DNA from: DASPKW01 sp038244055
Lineage (GTDB): Bacteria > Planctomycetota > Phycisphaerae > Tepidisphaerales > Tepidisphaeraceae
Length of the DNA stretch: 10,939 nt
NCBI GenBank assembly: GCA_038244055.1
Contig: JBBRTW010000230.1
Location: forward strand, 1-10,939
Direction of reading: 5' to 3'
Below the pieces are notes generated by a model. The model was not told the origin of the DNA. It ran no database searches and was given only the letters and a program-made list of their open reading frames with translations. This document shows positions 6,789 to 10,939 of the stretch, piece after piece (position 1 is the first letter of the stretch; each line of letters starts with the position of its first letter). The position numbers and the translations under genes are program-made.

Positions 6789-8546
6789 TTATCGGAACGG
6801 GGTCGGCTTGGCCGGTAGTGAACTTGCCGCGCTGCCCAGTTGCGCCAGCAGCCCGTGAATCTGCTTCTCCACGGCCGGGTACGGTTTCTGCGTCAGCGCG
6901 TACTCCAAGCATTCGCGGCCCTCGTTGCGTTTGCCCATTGCCGCCAGGCTCTGCCCGCGCAGCATCCAGAAATGACTCAGGTGCCTTACTTGCTCGCCCG
7001 CCCAGACGATCGGCTTGGCCGCGATCACCACCTCGACATACCGCGCCAGATACTTCGGGCCGATCATCTGATCGATGCCCGGCTCGGCGATCATCGAGAC
7101 GATCGAGATGAACAGAACATCCTGCCCGATCCCCGCGAGTCTGCTCATCAGCGCTTCGGCATCCTCCTCGCGATCCTGCGCCGCGTAGACCATCAGCAGA
7201 TGCGCGAAAGCCTCCACCTGCCGCGGGAACACGCCGCCGAAGACCTTCCCCAGCCCCAGGCGCGCGCCGAGCTTGCGCTGGGTGACCGTGCAGTCCACCG
7301 CAGGCGGGCATAAATCCGTCGCCGCCTCCACCGCCCGCAGGAGCAATCGCTCCGCCTCGGCCGGGCGCTTGTCGGCCAGGTAAATCCGCCCCCGCGCCAG
7401 CAGCGGGGTGAAATCGCCGGGGGACAGGCCGAGCCACTCATCCAGCGCCACGCCCGCCGTGGCCGTGTCGCCGAGTTTCTCGTAGTGACCCGCGCAGGCG
7501 GACAAGCCCAGTTCGTGCGGCAGGGAATGATCCGGCGCGGCCGGCACGGTCTTATTGCCGCCGTACCGCGCCATCATCGGCCGGGCCAGTGTGTCGATCT
7601 CCGCCCAGCGCGCGCTCCAGACGTGATCGCGGCGGGTCCGCTCGTAGCCAGCCATCGCGATCTCATCGCGCTTGCGCGGGTTGGCCAGGAAATGCCGCGC
7701 CTTCTCGGCCAGTTCATCCCAGTCCTTGTAGGAGACGATCTCCTTCCCATCCTCGTAATAATCCGCCAGATCTTCGCAGGTTTCGCAAAGCTGGAACGCC
7801 CCCATCGACATGATCTCCAGCGTCCGCAGCTTGATCATGGGGGTGTAGGTGCTCTCCCAGTCGGCCGGGGCGATCGCCACCTGCGCCCGGCGATACATCT
7901 CGAACATCCCCGGCCGGGTCAGCATCCCCTGATAACAATCCGCCACCTCCGGAAAGAGCTTCCACCCCTCGGCGCCGAAGACCAGCGGCCGCAGGCCATG
8001 GTCCTTCAGATGCTTGACCATCTTCACGCGCCGCGGGTAGGGCGCGCCGATGATCACGATGGGCAGATCGCGCTCGCGCTCCCCCAGGTCGGCGGGCGTG
8101 TTGCAGGCCCAGCGAATGTGTCGAATGTGCGTAAACCCGCGATTGGCCGCCTCGCGCACCATCTCGCGGCTGGTGGTCACATAGACATCGTAAACGCTCT
8201 CGAATTGTCTGCAGATCTCCTCGAATTGCCCCGCCCGCCGCAGGTACGAGGGCAGAAAAATCGGATCATCATACGCGAACCCCACGATGGCCGTCCCCAT
8301 CGAATGAATCGCGGCCGAGTCCTGCGGGCGAAGCAGGTCGTAGGGCGGATACACAAACAACACATCCGGCCGCTTGGCCGCGATCTGCTGGAGGAGAACG
8401 CGGCGATAAAGCTCGATCCCAAACTGCTCGCAGAGCTCATCGGGATCGATGGTGGCCACCTCGTGCCCCAAGGCGCGCAAGTCCGAAGTCATCCAATGAT
8501 GAAACGCCCCGTGGGCCACCACTGCGTTCGAAAGGATGATTTTCAT
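6789..8546 (-). CDS. CgeB-like glycosyltransferase fused to a C-terminal helical (TPR-like) domain
   Basis: Start chosen at 8546 (MKIILSNAVVAHG), four bases after the methyltransferase stop. The frame stays open upstream to an ATG at 8615, but that would overlap the methyltransferase by 65 bases and the added residues lack homology-like character. From 8546 the product has 585 residues. Residues 1-150 resemble the DUF3880/CgeB N-terminal domain, including VGFAYDDP at 88-95. Residues 160-325 form the donor half, with YTPMIKLRTLEIMSMGAFQL at 234-253 and the closing YERTRRDHVWSARW at 301-314, typical of the Glyco_trans_1_2 (CgeB-type) family. From about 345 the protein becomes helical, with Ala/Leu repeats such as ARGRIYLADKRPAEAERLLL (384-403) and a final one near 526-556 that look like TPR units. 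CgeB relatives transfer sugars in spore-coat and surface polysaccharide synthesis; the actual product here is unknown. The TPR part probably binds a partner protein or oligomerises. Confidence 0.85.
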   Translation of the reverse strand: MKIILSNAVVAHGAFHHWMTSDLRALGHEVATIDPDELCEQFGIELYRRVLLQQIAAKRPDVLFVYPPYDLLRPQDSAAIHSMGTAIVGFAYDDPIFLPSYLRRAGQFEEICRQFESVYDVYVTTSREMVREAANRGFTHIRHIRWACNTPADLGERERDLPIVIIGAPYPRRVKMVKHLKDHGLRPLVFGAEGWKLFPEVADCYQGMLTRPGMFEMYRRAQVAIAPADWESTYTPMIKLRTLEIMSMGAFQLCETCEDLADYYEDGKEIVSYKDWDELAEKARHFLANPRKRDEIAMAGYERTRRDHVWSARWAEIDTLARPMMARYGGNKTVPAAPDHSLPHELGLSACAGHYEKLGDTATAGVALDEWLGLSPGDFTPLLARGRIYLADKRPAEAERLLLRAVEAATDLCPPAVDCTVTQRKLGARLGLGKVFGGVFPRQVEAFAHLLMVYAAQDREEDAEALMSRLAGIGQDVLFISIVSMIAEPGIDQMIGPKYLARYVEVVIAAKPIVWAGEQVRHLSHFWMLRGQSLAAMGKRNEGRECLEYALTQKPYPAVEKQIHGLLAQLGSAASSLPAKPTPFR

Positions 8547-8550
8547 GGAG

Positions 8551-9552
8551 CTACGCGATATTGAGAATGCTCCGCCCGGCCTTCTTCCGCGCCACGCGCT
8601 TGCGCCCAAAAGCATCGGTGGGTGTCAGAATCCGGCTGTCGCGCTTGGGGTCGACAATCGCGGCTTCTTTGCCATTCTTGGGAGCGGCTTCCAATGCGCA
8701 CGCCAACCGCTTGCGGGCAAAGCCGACATACTCGGCCGACTGATCGATGCCGACATACTTGCGCCCCAGCAGCGCGGCCGACACGACAGTCGTGCCGCTG
8801 CCATTAAACGGATCGAGCACGATATCCCCCGGATTCGATGATGCCTTGATGATGCGGTCCAAAACCGCCACCGGCATCTGGCAACCGTGCCATCCCTCGC
8901 GCTCCTTGAAGGTGCCGCAAAGGCGGCTCACATTCCATGTATCCGAGCGCGGATCGAAATAGCCGAGCTGCTTGGCCTCCTCGGCCGCCCCTTCATAACC
9001 CGCCTCGACATACGCACCGGGCGTGGTTTCCTGCGGGCGGAGATACCAGGTGTCATCCGGGAGTTTGCCCTTGGGATTGGCGCGGGCATCATCGTAGGTG
9101 GTCTGGCGGGCGCTTTTGACGCGCACCGAATCGGCGTTGAAGGTGATGTTGGTCAGCCCCGCATCGGGCTTCTCTTTGCTGAAGTAGAGGATGTGCGTGT
9201 GGCTCTTGGCGAACATCTTCTTGGTCTGCTGGCCGAAGGTGTAATGCCAGATGATCCAGTTCCGCATGTGGAAGCCGATCTTCCGGCGGGCGATGTAGCA
9301 GAGGTCGGCCGCGAACTCATCGCCGATGGCCAGGTAGAACGAGCCATGAGGCTTGAGGGCGCGGTAGACGGCCCGCATCCACTCCTCGCTGAAGGCGACG
9401 TAATCCTCGGCCTTCTTCTCATCGTCGTATCCGTGGTAGAGGTATCCGATGTTAAAAGGAGGATCGGCGAAGACCAGGTCAACCCAGCCCTCGGGGCCTT
9501 CGTTGAGGACTTTGATGCAGTCGCCTTGGACGATAGTGTTTGGATCGGGCAT
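8551..9552 (-). CDS. Solitary beta-class DNA adenine-N6 methyltransferase
   Basis: This should transfer a methyl group from S-adenosylmethionine to adenine in a specific DNA site. The 333-residue product begins MPDPNTIVQGDC, the usual start for the DNA_methylase N4/N6 family. The catalytic motif DPPF is at 30-33; D-P-P-[YFW] points to adenine rather than cytosine N4. The cofactor motif DPFNGSGTT is at 247-255, C-terminal to the catalytic motif, which defines the beta class. GRKYVGIDQS (263-272) follows as expected. The variable middle part (about 105-225) would read the target. A basic tail (GRKRVARKKAGR, 316-327) follows. The frame remains open upstream to 9951, but that part runs through a dispersed repeat and is not protein-like. 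No restriction enzyme gene is adjacent, so the enzyme looks solitary. It ends four bases before the CgeB-like gene. AAGGG sits just before the ATG, closer than an ideal ribosome site. Confidence 0.93.
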   Translation of the reverse strand: MPDPNTIVQGDCIKVLNEGPEGWVDLVFADPPFNIGYLYHGYDDEKKAEDYVAFSEEWMRAVYRALKPHGSFYLAIGDEFAADLCYIARRKIGFHMRNWIIWHYTFGQQTKKMFAKSHTHILYFSKEKPDAGLTNITFNADSVRVKSARQTTYDDARANPKGKLPDDTWYLRPQETTPGAYVEAGYEGAAEEAKQLGYFDPRSDTWNVSRLCGTFKEREGWHGCQMPVAVLDRIIKASSNPGDIVLDPFNGSGTTVVSAALLGRKYVGIDQSAEYVGFARKRLACALEAAPKNGKEAAIVDPKRDSRILTPTDAFGRKRVARKKAGRSILNIA

Positions 9553-9561
9553 ACCCTTGCT

Positions 9562-9590
9562 ATTGTATAGCCTCGGGCGGATCGTACCAA
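9562..9590 (-). promoter_or_regulatory. Possible sigma-70-type promoter for the methyltransferase operon
   Basis: On the minus strand TTGGTA (complement of 9585-9590) is followed 17 bases later by TACAAT (complement of 9562-9567). These match the -35 and -10 consensus at four and five of six positions. The ATG begins nine bases after the -10 box, so transcription from here would give an almost leaderless mRNA. Promoter boxes of this strength occur by chance, so this is tentative. Confidence 0.35.
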
Positions 9591-9702
9591 TGGTAGTGTT
9601 TTTTCGCGACAGGCGGCCCTTTTTCTTCACCTCGGCAAACCCTGTGACGTAGGCGAGTTTTCGTGAATTCATTATGCAGCAACCAGTTAAGTGCCTTGTG
9701 GT

Positions 9703-9715
9703 GCGGATGTTCCGC
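9703..9715. other. Small stem-loop in the divergent promoter region
   Basis: GCGGA (9703-9707) pairs with TCCGC (9711-9715) around TGT. It lies between the start of the methyltransferase gene and the start of thiE. It could be an operator or chance; no second copy was seen nearby. Confidence 0.3.
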
Positions 9716-9777
9716 CTGCACGTCAGGTAATAAAAGGACGCAACGGGGACGCGCACGACAAAAAAACTCGGGCCTTT

Positions 9778-9796
9778 CACGGGCAGGATGCCCGTG
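9778..9796. repeat. Hairpin repeat of CGGGCATCCTGCCCGTG type
   Basis: CACGGGCA (9778-9785) pairs perfectly with TGCCCGTG (9789-9796) around a GGA loop. Read on the minus strand it begins GTAGCACGGGCATCCTGCCC, which translates as STGILPV in one frame. I recognise this as a dispersed repeat often found between genes in planctomycetes and verrucomicrobia. Here it sits about 20 bases upstream of the putative thiE -10 box and about 230 bases upstream of the methyltransferase start, where it accounts for the falsely extended open frame of the latter. Confidence 0.85.
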
Positions 9797-9816
9797 CTAC
9801 GAATTGAGCCTGGTCC

Positions 9817-9822
9817 TATAAT
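9817..9822 (+). promoter_or_regulatory. Perfect TATAAT -10 box upstream of thiE
   Basis: TATAAT lies 21 bases before the thiE ATG. The expected -35 position, 17 bases upstream at 9794-9799, reads GTGCTA and is part of the hairpin repeat, so no good -35 box is present. Activator-dependent use or chance are both possible. No TPP riboswitch signature was found between here and the start codon; the space is far too small for one. Confidence 0.35.
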
Positions 9823-9843
9823 CGACCCTTTTCCCGGCCGGAC

Positions 9844-10939
9844 ATGAATCGCATGGAACCTTCCGCGCTGCGTATCCTCGATGCCAATGCCAACCGCGCC
9901 CGCGAGGCGCTGCGGGTGGTGGAGGATTATACGCGCTTCTATTTGAACCATCAGCCTTTATGCGCGGAATTGAAGGGACTTCGCCACGATCTGACGGCGG
10001 CGACAGGGCCGTGGCTGGGGGATGCGATTTTGTTTCGGGATACACCCGGGGATGTGGGCACCACCGTAGCAACGCTGGCCGAGGGGGCGCGGGCGGATTT
10101 GCCGGCGGTGGTGACAGCGGCGGGGAAACGGCTGGGGGAGGCGCTGCGGACGATCGAGGAATATTTGAAAATCGACTCGCCGGAGGCTGCCGCCAGGGTC
10201 GAATCGATCCGTTACCGCTTCTATGACATCGAGTTGCGCGTCGCCCGGACACTTCGGCCGGTGAATCTATTCTGGGATGTCGAGCTGTATGTATTGATCA
10301 CTGAATCGGCCTGCAATCTTGCCTGGAAGGACGTGGTCGATGCGGCCATCGATGGCGATGTGGATTGCATCCAGTTGCGGGAAAAGGAGTTGGAAGGCGG
10401 AGAGCTTCTGGAGCGGGCGATCTGGGTGGCGGACCGGTGCCAACTGGCGGGGGTGAGGTTTTTGGTGAACGATCGGCCGGATATCGCGGTGCTGGCGGGG
10501 GCGGATGGGGTGCATGTGGGGCAGGGGGATTTGCCGGCGGCCGAGGCGCGGAAGATCGTGGGGAGCGGGAAGATCGTGGGCGTTTCGACGCACAATATCG
10601 AGCAGGCGCGGCGAGCGGTGATGGATGGCGCGGATTACATCGGCGTGGGTCCGATTTTCAAGAGTCCCACCAAGCCGCGCGATTTCGTGGCGGGGCTGGA
10701 GTATGCGACGCAGATCGCGAATGAGATCAAAGTGCCGGCCGTGGCGATCGCGGGAATCACTGAAGAGAATCTGGAGCAGGTGCTGGAGACAGGGATTGGG
10801 GCGGTGGCGGTGACCGCGGCGGTGGCGGGCTGCGATGATCCGGCAGGGGCGACTCGGAGGATGAAGCAGAGGATTAAGGAATTCAAGAAAAGGTCGGCAG
10901 GGAATATGACGGTGGGGCGGACATTCTTGTCTGCCCAGA
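9844..10939 (+). CDS. thiE: Thiamine phosphate synthase with N-terminal ThiED1-type domain (3' end outside window)
   Basis: ThiE joins the pyrimidine pyrophosphate and thiazole phosphate precursors to give thiamine monophosphate in vitamin B1 synthesis. The frame is open from ATG 9844 to the window edge (365 codons visible). Residues 8-135 form the extra ThiED1-type domain, opening ALRILDANANRAREALRVVE. The TIM-barrel synthase starts at about 147 (ELYVLITE) and keeps its expected residues: QLREKE at 177-182, VNDR at 208-211, GVHVGQGD at 222-229, VST at 247-249, GVGPIFKSPTKP at 267-278 and GAVAVTAAVAG at 319-329. AIAGI at 301-305 replaces the more usual AIGGI. The synthase should end near residue 350; the visible tail NMTVGRTFLSAQ is encoded by a dispersed hairpin repeat, so the true stop lies just beyond the window. 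An ATG at 9853 is an alternative start. No strong ribosome site is visible. It diverges from the methyltransferase. Confidence 0.95.
   Translation, partial: MNRMEPSALRILDANANRAREALRVVEDYTRFYLNHQPLCAELKGLRHDLTAATGPWLGDAILFRDTPGDVGTTVATLAEGARADLPAVVTAAGKRLGEALRTIEEYLKIDSPEAAARVESIRYRFYDIELRVARTLRPVNLFWDVELYVLITESACNLAWKDVVDAAIDGDVDCIQLREKELEGGELLERAIWVADRCQLAGVRFLVNDRPDIAVLAGADGVHVGQGDLPAAEARKIVGSGKIVGVSTHNIEQARRAVMDGADYIGVGPIFKSPTKPRDFVAGLEYATQIANEIKVPAVAIAGITEENLEQVLETGIGAVAVTAAVAGCDDPAGATRRMKQRIKEFKKRSAGNMTVGRTFLSAQ
10915..10936. repeat. Hairpin repeat of GGGCAGACATTCTTGTCTGCCC type at the 3' end of thiE
   Basis: GGGCGGACA (10915-10923) pairs with TGTCTGCCC (10928-10936) around TTCT, eight Watson-Crick pairs and one G-T pair. 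I recognise the sequence as a common dispersed repeat in planctomycete and verrucomicrobial genomes, often read as VGQTFLSA when it falls in a frame. Here it is in frame with thiE, giving VGRTFLSAQ. It may serve as the thiE terminator. Confidence 0.8.

Noticed and set aside
7485..8564. A 359-codon open frame on the plus strand opposite the CgeB-like gene
   Set aside because: It shows His/Arg/Pro-rich composition typical of an antisense shadow and no motif, while the minus-strand protein matches a known family.
8547..8615. Upstream start at 8615 for the CgeB-like protein
   Set aside because: It would overlap the methyltransferase gene by 65 bases and add Arg/Gly/Ser-rich residues; MKIILSNA at 8546 is a typical start for a GT-B fold.
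5513..9552. A restriction-modification or other defence island around the methyltransferase
   Set aside because: No endonuclease, helicase, specificity subunit or phage-related gene is adjacent; its neighbours are glycosyltransferases and thiE.
9553..9843. TPP riboswitch upstream of thiE
   Set aside because: The conserved CUGAGA and related core words were not found in the region.
9961..10593. Minus-strand and other-frame open reading frames opposite thiE
   Set aside because: The plus-strand frame from 9844 carries every ThiE motif without a break, so the others are shadows.

Overview
The window looks like chromosomal DNA from a GC-rich bacterium, probably of the Planctomycetota/Verrucomicrobiota group. 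This is an inference from three things: the thiamine phosphate synthase has an extra N-terminal ThiED1-type domain, a layout I associate with planctomycetes; two secreted glycan-active-type proteins lie side by side; and nearly every gene boundary carries a short inverted or tandem repeat of types I recognise as scattered through such genomes. No rRNA, tRNA, CRISPR array, transposase or phage gene was seen.

Layout from left to right. Positions 2-43 hold the last codons of an unidentified plus-strand gene. The next 277 bases are non-coding and begin with a nested inverted repeat. Five genes then lie on the minus strand, so they read right to left: a solitary DNA adenine methyltransferase (9552-8551), a CgeB-like glycosyltransferase with a C-terminal helical-repeat domain (8546-6789), a GT4 glycosyltransferase (6781-5513), a secreted GH3 glycosidase (5137-2960) and a large secreted protein of unrecognised family (2693-321). 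On the plus strand, diverging from the methyltransferase, thiE (9844 to beyond the window) begins and runs off the right edge.

The methyltransferase and the two glycosyltransferases are separated by only 4 and 7 bases and are probably one transcript. The two transferases are cytoplasmic-type enzymes likely to build a surface or secreted polysaccharide. Why a DNA methyltransferase heads this set is unclear. The GH3 enzyme and the large secreted protein both have signal peptides and probably act outside the cytoplasm on a plant- or algal-type polysaccharide. They are separated by a repeat-rich 266-base gap, so they may be co-regulated without sharing one transcript. ThiE is a housekeeping enzyme of vitamin B1 synthesis and is unrelated in function.

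No new defence or mobile system is evident. The most notable items are the unclassified secreted protein beside GH3, the methyltransferase-glycosyltransferase operon, the glycosyltransferase/helical-repeat fusion, a 19-bp tandem repeat that seems to have grown out of one arm of an inverted repeat, and a dispersed hairpin repeat that appears to be read in frame as the tail of ThiE.
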